Shown: positions 32,614 through 41,529 of the stretch, one piece after another
Layout: each line of letters begins with the position of its first letter
Numbering within the stretch: position 1 is the stretch's first letter
From: Streptomyces flavidovirens DSM 40150
GTDB taxonomy: Bacteria; Actinomycetota; Actinomycetes; Streptomycetales; Streptomycetaceae
Assembly (NCBI RefSeq): GCF_000429085.1
Contig: NZ_AUBE01000020.1
Location: 62,001-126,000 of the forward strand
Direction: 5' to 3'
DNA length: 64,000 nucleotides
Notes under the pieces: generated by a model
Told to the model about the DNA's origin: nothing
Databases searched by the model: none
Seen by the model: only the letters and a program-made list of their open reading frames with translations
Position numbers and translations under genes: made by a program

Positions 32614-34737
32614 TCAGGCCGTGGCGGGACGCTGGGCGCGGCTCACCTCGTACACGCCCGGCACCGCGCGCATGGCGCGCATGAGCGCGGGGAGCCCCGC
32701 GGCGTCGGGGAGCTGAAGCGTGTAGGTGTGCCGTACACGCTGCTCGCTCGGCGGTTCCACGGTGGCCGAGACGACCGCCGCGCCCGCGGTGGCGATGGCC
32801 TCCGTGAGGTCGGCGAGGAGCCGCGGGCGGCCGAAGGACTCGGCGACGAGGGTGACCCGGCAGTCCCCCGTGGCCAGCCAGCGCACACCCACGAGCTCCC
32901 GCCCGCGCGCCTGCATCCGGCCCACCGCGGGGCACTCCTCGCGGTGCACGGTGACGACGCCGCCGCGCACCGCGAACCCGGTGACGGCGTCGGGCGGTAC
33001 GGGCGTACAGCAGCCCGCGAGCCGTACGGTCGCGTCCGGCAGGTCCGCGACGACGTTCTCGGCGCCCCGCGGCACCGAGGTGTCGATGCCGGGCGCCACA
33101 CCGGCACCCCCTCCCGCCGGCCTGGACTCCTGCGGCCCGCCCCCGGAACCTCCAAAGGCGGGTGCCTCGTCCTGGGAGTGGGCCGACAGCCAGGTGGTGA
33201 TGGCGATGCGCGCGGCGGGCGTACGGGCGTGGTCGAGCCACTCCGGCGAGGGCCCCGAGCCGATGTCGTGGGTAAGGAGCAGCTGCACCGTGTCGCCGTC
33301 GCTGAGCACCGTACTGAGCGTCGCCAGGCGGCCGTTGACCCGCGCGCCGATGCAGCGGTGCGCCGTCTCACCGTACTGCGCGTACGCGGCGTCCACACAG
33401 CTCGCACCGGCCGGCAGCCCCAGCGTGCCGCCGTCCGAGCGGAACACGGTGATCTCCCGGTCCTCGGCCAGGTCCGCGCGCAGCGACGTCCAGAAGGTGT
33501 CGGGGTCGGGCGTGGCCTCCTGCCACTCCAGCAGCCGGGACAGCCAGCCGGGCCGGGTGGGGTCGGCGCGCTCGCCGTCGACGGCGGGTTCGGACCCGTC
33601 GGTCGGCGTGTACGGGTTGCCGAGTGCGACGACGCCCGCCTCCGCCACCTTGTGCATCTGGTGCGTGCGGATGAGGATTTCGGCCACCTCGCCGTCCGGG
33701 CTCGCGACGGCCGTGTGCAGCGACTGGTAGAGGTTGAACTTGGGCGCCGCGATGAAGTCCTTGAACTCGGAGATGACCGGCGTGAAGCAGGTGTGCAGTT
33801 CGCCCAGTACGCCGTAGCAGTCGGCGTCCTCGGCGACGAGCACCAGCAGGCGTCCGAAGTCCGTGCCGCGCAGTTCGCCGCGTTTGAGCCTGACCCGGTG
33901 CACGGAGACGAAGTGCCGTGGCCTGACGAGTACTTCGGCGGCCAGGCCCGCTTCCCGCAGTACCTTCCTGACCTCGTCCGCGATGGCGTTCAGCGGGTCG
34001 CCCGCGCTCGCGTCCGCCGCGATGAGTGCGCGCGTGTGCTCGTACTCCTCGGGGTGGAGGATCGCGAAGACCAGGTCTTCCAGCTCGGTCTTCAGGGCCT
34101 GTACGCCGAGCCGTTCGGCCAGCGGGATCAGGACGTCGCGGGTGACCCTGGCGATCCGGGCCTGCTTCTCGGGGCGCATCACGGTGAGGGTGCGCATGTT
34201 GTGCAGCCGGTCGGCGAGTTTGATCGACATGACGCGGACGTCGTTGCCGGTGGCGACGAGCATCTTGCGGAAGGTCTCGGGTTCGGCGGCGGCGCCGTAG
34301 TCGACCTTCTCCAGTTTCGTCACACCGTCGACGAGGTAACAGACCTCCTCGCCGAACTCCGAGCGCACCTGTTCGAGCGTCACATCGGTGTCCTCGACGG
34401 TGTCGTGCAGGAGCGCGGCGGTCAACGTGGTGGTCTCGGCGCCGAGTTCGGCAAGGATCAGCGTGACGGCCAGCGGGTGCGTGATGTACGGCTCGCCGCT
34501 CTTGCGCATCTGGCCCCGGTGCGACGACTCGGCCAGTACGTACGCCCGGTGCAGGATGGTGAGGTCCGCGTCAGGGTGGTGGGCGCGGTGGGCGTCCGCA
34601 ACGTGGCCGATCGCGTCGGGCAGCCGGTCGCGCGACGTGGGGCCGAGCAGTGCGACCCGGCCGATCCTGCGGAGATCGAGCCTGGTGCGGCCACGCCTGC
34701 GACTGGTGGCGCCTGGGTTGGCGGCCTCTGCACTCAT
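32614..34737 (-). CDS. RelA/SpoT-family protein, second homologue (RshA-like)
   Basis: 707 aa from ATG at 34737, with GGAGGTG upstream. The HD hydrolase domain looks intact: HRGQMRKSGEPYITHPLAV, LLHDTVEDTDVT and LADRLHNMRTL. The synthetase domain is present (FKDFIAAPKFNLYQSLHTAV, EILIRTHQMHKVAE) but diverged: the RxKxxxSIYxK loop reads VRPRHFVSVHRVRL and the family HWxYK after the MH motif is missing. TGS and ACT-like regions follow (ITVFRSDGGTLGLPAG; CRVTLVAESFGRPRLLADL). Established knowledge: Streptomyces carry a canonical RelA elsewhere plus a second homologue named rshA in S. coelicolor. Activity is inferred to lean towards (p)ppGpp hydrolysis. Confidence 0.85.
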   Translation of the reverse strand: MSAEAANPGATSRRRGRTRLDLRRIGRVALLGPTSRDRLPDAIGHVADAHRAHHPDADLTILHRAYVLAESSHRGQMRKSGEPYITHPLAVTLILAELGAETTTLTAALLHDTVEDTDVTLEQVRSEFGEEVCYLVDGVTKLEKVDYGAAAEPETFRKMLVATGNDVRVMSIKLADRLHNMRTLTVMRPEKQARIARVTRDVLIPLAERLGVQALKTELEDLVFAILHPEEYEHTRALIAADASAGDPLNAIADEVRKVLREAGLAAEVLVRPRHFVSVHRVRLKRGELRGTDFGRLLVLVAEDADCYGVLGELHTCFTPVISEFKDFIAAPKFNLYQSLHTAVASPDGEVAEILIRTHQMHKVAEAGVVALGNPYTPTDGSEPAVDGERADPTRPGWLSRLLEWQEATPDPDTFWTSLRADLAEDREITVFRSDGGTLGLPAGASCVDAAYAQYGETAHRCIGARVNGRLATLSTVLSDGDTVQLLLTHDIGSGPSPEWLDHARTPAARIAITTWLSAHSQDEAPAFGGSGGGPQESRPAGGGAGVAPGIDTSVPRGAENVVADLPDATVRLAGCCTPVPPDAVTGFAVRGGVVTVHREECPAVGRMQARGRELVGVRWLATGDCRVTLVAESFGRPRLLADLTEAIATAGAAVVSATVEPPSEQRVRHTYTLQLPDAAGLPALMRAMRAVPGVYEVSRAQRPATA

Positions 34738-34934
34738 GGGCACCTCCGGCAGCTTCGACCGGCGGTGGACGCGTGGACCCACGTCCCGGCCGGTGCTTGA
34801 TGCTACCGAGCCCAACACGCCCCGCAGTCCCGCTCTCGCCCAGCGTGAACCGGATCACCCATTCGAGCGAAGCTCTCTGTGATGCCCGTTTCCTGCTGGT
34901 CGTACGGGGCGTGGGGGACGCGGCGCGGCGGGAC

Positions 34935-35822
34935 CTACGCTGCCGGAGCGATCCAGTCCGCGTCGATGGTGCCCTCGGCGACGATCGCGGCGGGCCCGGT
35001 CATCTCGATGGTCCCGTCGGGCCGCTCGGTGATCACCAGACGGCCGCCGGGGAGGTCCACGGTGTACGTCACGGGCTCGCCGGTGACGGCGGGATCGGCG
35101 CCGTCCCTGCGGGCGGCCGCGACGGCCACGGCGCACGCGCCCGTACCGCAGGAGCGGGTCTCGCCCGAGCCGCGCTCGTGCACGCGCATGGCGACGTGGC
35201 GCGGACCCCGGTCGATGACGAACTCGACGTTGACACCCTCCGGGTACGCGGAGGCGGGGCTGCAGGGCGGTGCGGTGAACAGATCACCGGCGTGCTCCAG
35301 GTCGTCGACGAAGGCGACGGCGTGCGGGTTTCCCATGTTCACATTGCGGGCGGGCCAGTCACGGGCCCCCACGGAGACCGTGACATCGCCCTCGGGAAGG
35401 ACGGCCCGGCCCATGGACACGGTGATGTCGCCGATGCCGCCGCCGGACTCCGCCTTGGCGATGTGCACCTGCTTGATGCCGCCGCGAGTGGCGATGGCCA
35501 GATCACCCTCGCCCACGAGACTCGCACGCTGAAGGTAGCGGGCGAAGACGCGGACGCCGTTGCCGCACATCTCGGCGATCGAACCGTCCGCGTTGCGGTA
35601 GTCCATGAACCACTCGGCCGCGTCGGCCATCGACCGGGCCTCGGGGTGCTCGGCGGACCGTACGACATGCAGCAGGCCGTCGCCGCCGATGCCCGCCCTG
35701 CGGTCGCACAGTCTCGCGACGAGGGACGGGGGCAGGTCGATGCTGTTGTCCGGGTCGGGGACGATCACGAAGTCGTTCTCGGTCCCGTGGCCCTTGAGGA
35801 AGGCGATCGGCGAGGTGCTCAC
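34935..35822 (-). CDS. dapF: Diaminopimelate epimerase
   Basis: 295 aa from GTG at 35822. It interconverts LL- and meso-diaminopimelate for lysine and peptidoglycan. The two catalytic cysteines are in EMCGNGVRVFARYL and ETRSCGTGACAVAVAAA. The family start KGHGTENDFVIVPD and the DDLEHAG and GVNVEFV blocks are present. Streptomyces peptidoglycan uses LL-diaminopimelate, so the enzyme serves mainly lysine supply and balance here. It lies between the RelA/SpoT homologue and a small membrane protein, both on the same strand, but separated by gaps of 197 and 34 bp. Confidence 0.95.
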   Translation of the reverse strand: MSTSPIAFLKGHGTENDFVIVPDPDNSIDLPPSLVARLCDRRAGIGGDGLLHVVRSAEHPEARSMADAAEWFMDYRNADGSIAEMCGNGVRVFARYLQRASLVGEGDLAIATRGGIKQVHIAKAESGGGIGDITVSMGRAVLPEGDVTVSVGARDWPARNVNMGNPHAVAFVDDLEHAGDLFTAPPCSPASAYPEGVNVEFVIDRGPRHVAMRVHERGSGETRSCGTGACAVAVAAARRDGADPAVTGEPVTYTVDLPGGRLVITERPDGTIEMTGPAAIVAEGTIDADWIAPAA

Positions 35823-35856
35823 GGCGTCAATCGTACGGGGCGGGTACGACAGCCGG

Positions 35857-36300
35857 TCAGCGCAGGCGGGCGACGCGCCAGACGGCCAGCGCGACAATGC
35901 CGGCCGCCACGACGACGTACAGCGCGATCATCCGCCAGTCGGGGCGCTTGCCGGACTCCTTGGAGGGCAGGCCCGGCCAGGTGTGTCCGACGCGGCGGGC
36001 GGCCATCATGCCCCAGCCGGCGGCGCAGCAACTGATGAGCAGTCCCAGCATGGCGACGACCGCTCCGCCGTCACCGAACTCGAAGGCCAGGGGGAAGGCG
36101 AACATCAGGGAGCCCATGGCGGCGAGTCCCACGATCGGCGCGAGCTGCCAGATCCGCAGGCGTCGCTGCGGGCGCAGCTCGACCTCGACCTCGGGGCCCG
36201 TCCCGGTTTCGGGTGCCCCGTCCTGGTCGTCGGGCCCGTCGGGGCTCAAACGGTCCGGTTCGTCCTGTGCTGTGTCACGAGGGCCGGCTTCCATCGCCAC
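35857..36300 (-). CDS. Small membrane protein, unknown function
   Basis: 147 aa from GTG at 36300, with GGAGGG about 3 nt upstream; the ATG at 36294 is an alternative. The first 45 residues are acidic and polar (DEPDRLSPDGPDDQDGAPET). Three hydrophobic segments follow: LAPIVGLAAMGSLMFAFPLA, AVVAMLGLLISCCAAGWGMM and MIALYVVVAAGIVALAVW. No family is recognised. It sits between dapF and miaA on the same strand. Confidence 0.75.
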   Translation of the reverse strand: MAMEAGPRDTAQDEPDRLSPDGPDDQDGAPETGTGPEVEVELRPQRRLRIWQLAPIVGLAAMGSLMFAFPLAFEFGDGGAVVAMLGLLISCCAAGWGMMAARRVGHTWPGLPSKESGKRPDWRMIALYVVVAAGIVALAVWRVARLR

Positions 36301-36400
36301 GCGCCCTCCCAACTTGGACTCACTGGTCGATCGAAGCTTGATGATGGCACGCGCCCGGGCACCCGGATGACGGGCGGAGCGTCCCGATGCCATCACGTGA

Positions 36401-37339
36401 TCAGGCTGTAACCGCTCGTTCGACCAACGCCAGAGCCCGATGCGGGAGTTCCGCCCGGTTCTCGGCCGCGCCGCTCAGCCAGTGGACCCTCGGGTCGCGC
36501 CGGAACCACGAGTCCTGGCGGCGTGCGAACCGCTTGGTGGCGCGTACGGTCTCGGCGCGCGCCTCCTCCTCGGTGCAGTCCCCGGCCAGCGCGGCAAGCA
36601 CCTGCTGATAGCCCAGGGCGCGGGCCGCCGTACGCCCCTCCCGGAGCCCCTGCGCCTCCAGGGTGCGCACCTCGTCCACCAGGCCGGCTTCCCACATGCG
36701 GTCGACCCGCACCGTGATGCGCTCGTCGAGCTCGGGGCGGGCGACGTCGACGCCGATCTGGACGGTGTCGTACACCGAGTCGGGGCCGGGCAGATTGGCC
36801 GTGAAGGGCTTGCCGGTGATTTCGATCACTTCGAGTGCGCGGACGATGCGCCGGCCGTTGCTCGGCAGGATCGCGCGCCCCGCGTCGGGGTCGGCGGCGG
36901 CGAGCCGTGCGTGCAGGACGCCGGGGCCGCGCAGTTCCAGCTCCTCCTCCAGGCGGGCTCGTACCGCGGGGTCGGTGCCGGGGAATTCGAGGGCGTCGAT
37001 GGCGCCCCGTACGTACAGGCCGGAGCCGCCGACGAGGACGGGCGTGCGGCCCTCGGCGAGCAGCCGGTCGATCTGGGCGCGGGCGAGCCTCTGGTACTCG
37101 GCGACGCTCGCCGCCTCGGTGACGTCCCAGATGTCGAGGAGGTGGTGCGGAATGCCGCCGCGTTCTCCGGGCGTCAGTTTGGCGGTGCCGATGTCCATCC
37201 CCCGGTAGAGCTGCATGGAGTCGGCGTTGACGACTTCCCCGCCGAAATGCTGGGCGAGGGCGACGCCCAGATCGGACTTTCCGGCTGCCGTGGGGCCGAC
37301 AACGGCGATGACCCGCGGTGCGGGAGCTGCAGTTCTCAC
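36401..37339 (-). CDS. miaA: tRNA dimethylallyltransferase
   Basis: 312 aa from GTG at 37339. MiaA adds an isopentenyl group to A37 of tRNAs that read UNN codons; MiaB, encoded nearby, then methylthiolates it. The P-loop is VGPTAAGKSDLG; NADSMQLYRGMDIGTAK holds the catalytic Asp. LLDIWDVTEAASVAEYQR, LVGGSGLYVRGAID and KRFARRQDSWFRRD complete the family. The start is uncertain between 37339, 37345 and 37351 because no ribosome site is evident. The 37339 start gives the usual short N terminus before APAPRVIAVVGP. Confidence 0.95.
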   Translation of the reverse strand: MRTAAPAPRVIAVVGPTAAGKSDLGVALAQHFGGEVVNADSMQLYRGMDIGTAKLTPGERGGIPHHLLDIWDVTEAASVAEYQRLARAQIDRLLAEGRTPVLVGGSGLYVRGAIDALEFPGTDPAVRARLEEELELRGPGVLHARLAAADPDAGRAILPSNGRRIVRALEVIEITGKPFTANLPGPDSVYDTVQIGVDVARPELDERITVRVDRMWEAGLVDEVRTLEAQGLREGRTAARALGYQQVLAALAGDCTEEEARAETVRATKRFARRQDSWFRRDPRVHWLSGAAENRAELPHRALALVERAVTA

Positions 37340-37522
37340 TCGCACAGTCTCGCAAACCCCACAGCCCTTCCCCGAACGAGTTACGTGACGGCACGCGGCC
37401 GGGTTCGTTGCCTGTTGCGAGGTTCCGACCGCCGGTTTACGGACCGGCGCCCCCGGGCGACGCAATGAGACGCTCCGGTCGGGCGCGGGATTTCGCCCAC
37501 ACGAGTAACGTATGGAGCAGAT

Positions 37523-37768
37523 ATGGGCGTTTTTGCACGGTTTAGCCGCAAGTCCAAGGCTGTGGCGGAGGGGTCAAGCGAGGAGGCGCAGGCCGCCACT
37601 CTGACGGCCGACACTCCGGAGGAAGCCGCGGCGGAAGGGCCGGAAAGCGGGGCCGAGAAGGGCACCGGGGATTCCGAAGCCACCGCGGCGGAGAACGTGG
37701 ACATCCCCAAGCAGCAGTCCGCGGACGAAGCGGCGGACAATGAGGCCGGAGAGAGCGCCCGTAAGTAG
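37523..37768 (+). CDS. Small acidic protein, conserved in Streptomyces
   Basis: 81 aa. The first 14 residues (GVFARFSRKSKAVA) are basic; the rest is acidic and Glu/Ala-rich (EEAQAATLTAD, EEAAAEGPESG, DEAADNEAGESARK) and likely disordered. Similar short proteins in Streptomyces are often annotated gliding motility protein, a label I would not rely on. The gene is divergent from miaA and ends 24 bp before the next small gene, so the two probably form an operon. Confidence 0.7.
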   Translation: MGVFARFSRKSKAVAEGSSEEAQAATLTADTPEEAAAEGPESGAEKGTGDSEATAAENVDIPKQQSADEAADNEAGESARK

Positions 37769-37792
37769 TCCCTCGAAGAGCGAAGGTGATCC

Positions 37793-38074
37793 ATGGGCTT
37801 CCTGGATTCGTTGAAGGCCAAGCTTGCTCCTGCGAAGGAAAAGGTCTCGGACCTCGCGCAGCAGCACGAGGGCAAGATCGAGCACGGTCTCAGCAAGGCC
37901 GCCAAGGCGGTCGACAGCAAGACCAAGGGCAAGTACAGCAGTCAGATCGAGTCGGGCACGGGCAAGGCGAAGCAGGCCCTGGACCGCATCGCGCACAAGG
38001 GCGACGGGCCCGGCGGAACGGGAGGCACCGGCACGGGCACCACGCCGCCGCCTCCTCCCCCTGCGGCCGGCTGA
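37793..38074 (+). CDS. MT0933-like antitoxin-family small protein
   Basis: 93 aa. GFLDSLKAKLAPAKEKVSDL, then a helix-rich KIEHGLSKAAKAVDSKTKGK and YSSQIESGTGKAKQALDRI, is the pattern of actinobacterial proteins resembling M. tuberculosis MT0933/Rv0909 antitoxins. A Gly/Thr-Pro tail ends it (TGTGTTPPPPPPAAG). The expected partner toxin (Rv0910-like, SRPBCC fold) is not next to it: the gene is followed by a terminator and an opposite-strand gene. An antitoxin role is therefore not supported beyond similarity. GAAGGTGAT serves as ribosome site. Confidence 0.7.
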   Translation: MGFLDSLKAKLAPAKEKVSDLAQQHEGKIEHGLSKAAKAVDSKTKGKYSSQIESGTGKAKQALDRIAHKGDGPGGTGGTGTGTTPPPPPPAAG

Positions 38075-38115
38075 CCAAAGGCCTCTTGACCGGCCCCTCG
38101 ACCGGCAGCAACGGC

Positions 38116-38152
38116 GGACGGCCGTGGAGCGCACATCGCTCCACGGCCGTCC
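38116..38152. terminator. Terminator after the two small genes
   Basis: GGACGGCCGTGGAGC (38116-38130) pairs perfectly with GCTCCACGGCCGTCC (38138-38152) around a 7-nt loop. It lies between convergent transcription units. Confidence 0.85.
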
Positions 38153-38171
38153 CCGTGCGTTCCGGTGCCTC

Positions 38172-38903
38172 TCAGGACCAGACGGCGACGAAATACCCGA
38201 TGCCGTAGGGGGCGTCCTCGTACAGCAGCTTTCCGTCGAGGCCGGCGCCCTCGGCGGCGCCCGCGAGGACCTGCCAGGGCGCCCGTCCCGCCGCCTTGAG
38301 TTCGTACGCCAGAGGCTCGTCCAGGGCCGCCAGAGCGGCCGTGTCGGCCGCGCCCAGCGCGCGCGCCGCCGCCGTGTCGAAGCCCTCGGCCCGTTCGTCC
38401 AGATAGCCCGGTGCTTTGAGCGTCCGGCAGGCGCTGCCGTCGCCCATCACGAGAAGGGCGACCCGCTGCGCCCGTGCGGCGAGTTCCCGGCCCTCCCGCG
38501 CGCACCGAACCGCGGCCAGCCGTTCCCCGACGTGGAAGCCCTCCACAGGGACGTCCCACCGCGTACGGGAGAGCAGCCAGGCACCCACCGCGAGCGACGG
38601 GGGAAGTTCGCTGTTCGCGACGCTTACGGGGACGCTGTTGTCCGGCGTTTCCGCCGTTCCCAGGAACGCTGCTACATCCACGCCGAAGCCCTTGAAGCTG
38701 CCCCTGGTCCCCTGGCGGTACGTTCCGGTGCCGTCCCCGGTTGCGGAGCCGACCACCACGAGCAGGTCCGGGCGGGAGGCCGCCAGCACCCCCAGGGCGC
38801 CCGCGCAGGCCGCCCGTGCGGCGTCGAGTTCCGGTGCGGCGCCGGAGGCGACCTCGGGCACCAGGAGCGGCGGACAGGGGCACACGGCGGCGGCGACAAG
38901 CAT
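38172..38903 (-). CDS. Class III extradiol dioxygenase / MEMO-like protein
   Basis: 243 aa. The opening LVAAAVCPCPPLLVPEVASG and the body (LLVVVGSATGDGTGTYR, LPPSLAVGAWLLSR, VALLVMGDGSACRTLKAPGY, DEPLAYELKAAGRAPWQVLAGAA) match Streptomyces proteins annotated as class III extradiol ring-cleavage dioxygenase, subunit B-like. His residues that bind iron in true dioxygenases are not obvious: the usual N-terminal H..H positions read CPCP. Catalysis is doubtful. It lies immediately downstream of miaB on the same strand, a conserved neighbourhood in Streptomyces as I recall it. Confidence 0.75.
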   Translation of the reverse strand: MLVAAAVCPCPPLLVPEVASGAAPELDAARAACAGALGVLAASRPDLLVVVGSATGDGTGTYRQGTRGSFKGFGVDVAAFLGTAETPDNSVPVSVANSELPPSLAVGAWLLSRTRWDVPVEGFHVGERLAAVRCAREGRELAARAQRVALLVMGDGSACRTLKAPGYLDERAEGFDTAAARALGAADTAALAALDEPLAYELKAAGRAPWQVLAGAAEGAGLDGKLLYEDAPYGIGYFVAVWS

Positions 38904-38978
38904 GCCCGGCAGCCTAGTACCCCGGCGGAATCGGACTCCGGGGCTGCTGCCGGGCGGCTCTGTGCGGCGGTCGGCGTG

Positions 38979-40463
38979 CTACTGGACGGAGCAGCCGCCC
39001 GTGGCCGCCGGCAGGGGCTCCGGTACGCCGATCTTCGGCAGCCCCAGAAGAACGCCGGCGCCCTGCTGCGGCTGGGCGGTGCGCTTCTCCCAGGCGTCGC
39101 CCGCGCGGGTGCGGCGTACCGCCTTGGCGGGGCCCTCGGCGAGCAGGTGGTGCGGCGCCGCGTACGTGATCTCGACCGTCACGACGTCACCGGGACGTAC
39201 GTCCTCGTCCGGCTTGGCGAAGTGGACAAGACGGTTGTCGGGGGCGCGTCCGGAGAGGCGGTGCGTGGCGCCGTCCTTGCGGCCCTCGCCCTCGGCGACC
39301 ATGACCTCGACGGTCCGGCCGACCTGCTTCTTGTTCTCCTCCCAGGAGATCTCCTCCTGGAGGGCGACCAGGCGCATGTAGCGCTCCTGGACGACCTCCT
39401 TGGGGATCTGGTCCTCCATGGTGGCGGCCGGCGTGCCGGGGCGCTTGGAGTACTGGAAGGTGAAGGCCTGCGCGAAGCGCGCCTCGCGGACCGTGTGCAT
39501 GGTCTGCTCGAAGTCCTCCTCGGTCTCGCCGGGGAAGCCCACGATGATGTCGGTGGAGATGGCGGCGTGCGGCATGGCGGCGCGCACCTTCTCGATGATG
39601 CCGAGGAAGCGCTCCTGGCGGTACGAGCGGCGCATCGCCTTGAGCACCGTGTCCGAGCCGGACTGGAGCGGCATGTGCAGCTGCGGCATGACGTTCGGCG
39701 TCTCGGCCATCGCGGCGATCACGTCGTCCGTGAAGTCGCGCGGGTGCGGCGAGGTGAAACGGACGCGCTCCAGGCCCTCGATCTTCCCGCAGGCCCGCAG
39801 CAGCTTGGAGAACGCCTCGCGGTCACCGATGTCGGAGCCGTACGCGTTGACGTTCTGGCCGAGCAGGGTGATCTCGCTGACGCCTTCGGCGACCAGGGCC
39901 TCGATCTCGGCGAGGATGTCGCCGGTCCTGCGGTCCTTCTCCTTGCCGCGCAGCGCCGGGACGATGCAGAAGGTGCAGGTGTTGTTGCACCCGACGGAGA
40001 TGGACACCCAGGCGGCGTACGCGCTCTCGCGGCGCGTCGGCAGCGTGGAGGGGAACGCCTCCAGCGACTCGGCGATCTCGACCTGCGCCTCTTCCTGGAC
40101 GCGGGCGCGCTCCAGCAGCACCGGCAGCTTGCCGATGTTGTGCGTGCCGAAGACCACGTCGACCCAGGGGGCCTTCTTGACGATGGTGTCGCGGTCCTTC
40201 TGCGCCAGACAGCCGCCCACAGCGATCTGCATGCCGGGCCGCCTGGTCTTCATCGGGGCGAGCCTGCCGAGGTTGCCGTACAGCTTGTTGTCGGCGTTCT
40301 CCCGCACCGCGCAGGTGTTGAAGACGACGACATCGGCGTCACCGTCGGAGCCCTCCGGCGCCCGCACGTATCCCGCGCCCTCCAGGAGGCCCGAGAGCCG
40401 CTCGGAGTCGTGGACGTTCATCTGGCACCCGTAAGTGCGCACCTCGTATGTCTTCTCGCTCAT
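38979..40463 (-). CDS. miaB: tRNA-2-methylthio-N6-dimethylallyladenosine synthase
   Basis: 494 aa. Radical-SAM methylthiotransferase that completes the modification begun by MiaA. The N-terminal UPF0004 domain has three cluster cysteines (YGCQMNVHDSER, FNTCAVRENA, GGCLAQ). The radical-SAM triad is GCNNTCTFCIVP. The C-terminal TRAM domain (GRTVEVMVAEGEGRKDGATH, NRLVHFAKP) binds tRNA. The protein is about 40 residues longer at its C terminus than E. coli MiaB, ending in a Pro/Gly-rich GGCSVQ. The start is the ATG at 40463 directly before SEKTYEVRTYG. Confidence 0.96.
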   Translation of the reverse strand: MSEKTYEVRTYGCQMNVHDSERLSGLLEGAGYVRAPEGSDGDADVVVFNTCAVRENADNKLYGNLGRLAPMKTRRPGMQIAVGGCLAQKDRDTIVKKAPWVDVVFGTHNIGKLPVLLERARVQEEAQVEIAESLEAFPSTLPTRRESAYAAWVSISVGCNNTCTFCIVPALRGKEKDRRTGDILAEIEALVAEGVSEITLLGQNVNAYGSDIGDREAFSKLLRACGKIEGLERVRFTSPHPRDFTDDVIAAMAETPNVMPQLHMPLQSGSDTVLKAMRRSYRQERFLGIIEKVRAAMPHAAISTDIIVGFPGETEEDFEQTMHTVREARFAQAFTFQYSKRPGTPAATMEDQIPKEVVQERYMRLVALQEEISWEENKKQVGRTVEVMVAEGEGRKDGATHRLSGRAPDNRLVHFAKPDEDVRPGDVVTVEITYAAPHHLLAEGPAKAVRRTRAGDAWEKRTAQPQQGAGVLLGLPKIGVPEPLPAATGGCSVQ

Positions 40464-40533
40464 CTCGTACACCAGGGTACGGGGCCGGGCACCCCCTGGT
40501 CCCCGAGGGGAGTGAACTGGCAGGATCGCGCGC

Positions 40534-41529
40534 ATGCTCCAGGCTCTCCCCCGCATCAGCCGCCGCCGTGCCCTCCAGGGGTCCGTCGCCGCACTCGTGG
40601 TGACCGGACTGCTGCTGTGGTGGCTCCTGCCGATCGAGGAGTCCTCGCCGCGCGGGAGGATCACGTTCAGTACGGGTGTGACGACCGGGGTCTACCAGCG
40701 GTACGGGGAGCTCCTGGACAAGGAGGTCGCCCGCGATCTCCCCCGCGTCGCCATGGAGCTGCGGACGAGCGAGGGCTCGCGGCAGAACCTCGCCCGGCTG
40801 GTGAACGGGCAGGCCGATTTCGCCATCGCCACCACGGACGCCGTGGCGCAGTACCGGCGCGACGGCCTGCCCGGCGGTTACCGGCTGCGCGGCTGCGCGC
40901 GGCTGTACGACGACTACGTGCAGCTCGTCGTGCCGAAGCGTTCCACGGTGCGCTCCGCGGCCGGTCTGCGGAACAAGCGGGTCGCCGTGGGACAGGACGG
41001 CTCGGGCGTACGGCTGGTGTCGACCCGGCTGCTCGCCGCCGCGGGGCTCGATCCCGAGCGGGACATCACTCCGGTGCCTATCGGCATCGACACCATGCCC
41101 GAGCGGCTGAGGAAGGGCACGATCGACGCGTTCTTCTGGTCCGGCGGTCTGCCGACCACCGCGGTCAAGAACCTGTCGAAGCGTTTCAACATCCGGCTGG
41201 TGCCCCTGGGTGACCTGGTCGACGAGCTGCACGCGGAGGCAGGCCCCTCGCGCTACTACCGGTCCGCCGTGATGCCCGCCGACGCGTATCCGGAGGCCCA
41301 GGACGGGGAGGCCGTGCCGACGGTGGCGGTCGCCAATGTGCTGGTGACCACGGACACCACGGACGCGCGGCTGACGGAGGGGCTCACCCGTACGGTCATA
41401 CGGAGCCGGGACAGCATCGGCAAGGAAGTGCACGCGGCGCAACTGGTGGATCTGCGGACTGCCATCTACACCGATCCGCTGGAGCTGCACGAGGGCGCGC
41501 AGCGCTACTACCGCTCGGTCAAGCCTTAG
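40534..41529 (+). CDS. TAXI-family solute-binding protein (TRAP-transporter type), orphan
   Basis: 331 aa. A basic start and one hydrophobic segment (ALQGSVAALVVTGLLLWWLLP) look like an uncleaved anchor or signal. TAXI motifs: FSTGVTTGVYQRYGELLDKE, TSEGSRQNLARLVNGQADFA, DDYVQLVVPKRSTVRSAAGL, GQDGSGVRLVSTRLLAAAGL and GTIDAFFWSGGLPTTAV. TAXI proteins bind carboxylates such as glutamate. Normally a fused DctQM membrane subunit is encoded beside them; none is present here. The 3' end overlaps the convergent sensor-kinase gene by 11 bp, which suggests a sensory role with that two-component system. Confidence 0.85.
   Translation: MLQALPRISRRRALQGSVAALVVTGLLLWWLLPIEESSPRGRITFSTGVTTGVYQRYGELLDKEVARDLPRVAMELRTSEGSRQNLARLVNGQADFAIATTDAVAQYRRDGLPGGYRLRGCARLYDDYVQLVVPKRSTVRSAAGLRNKRVAVGQDGSGVRLVSTRLLAAAGLDPERDITPVPIGIDTMPERLRKGTIDAFFWSGGLPTTAVKNLSKRFNIRLVPLGDLVDELHAEAGPSRYYRSAVMPADAYPEAQDGEAVPTVAVANVLVTTDTTDARLTEGLTRTVIRSRDSIGKEVHAAQLVDLRTAIYTDPLELHEGAQRYYRSVKP

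Noticed and set aside
37793..38074. Functional toxin-antitoxin module
   Set aside because: The antitoxin-like gene has no adjacent toxin gene; the next gene is on the other strand after a terminator.
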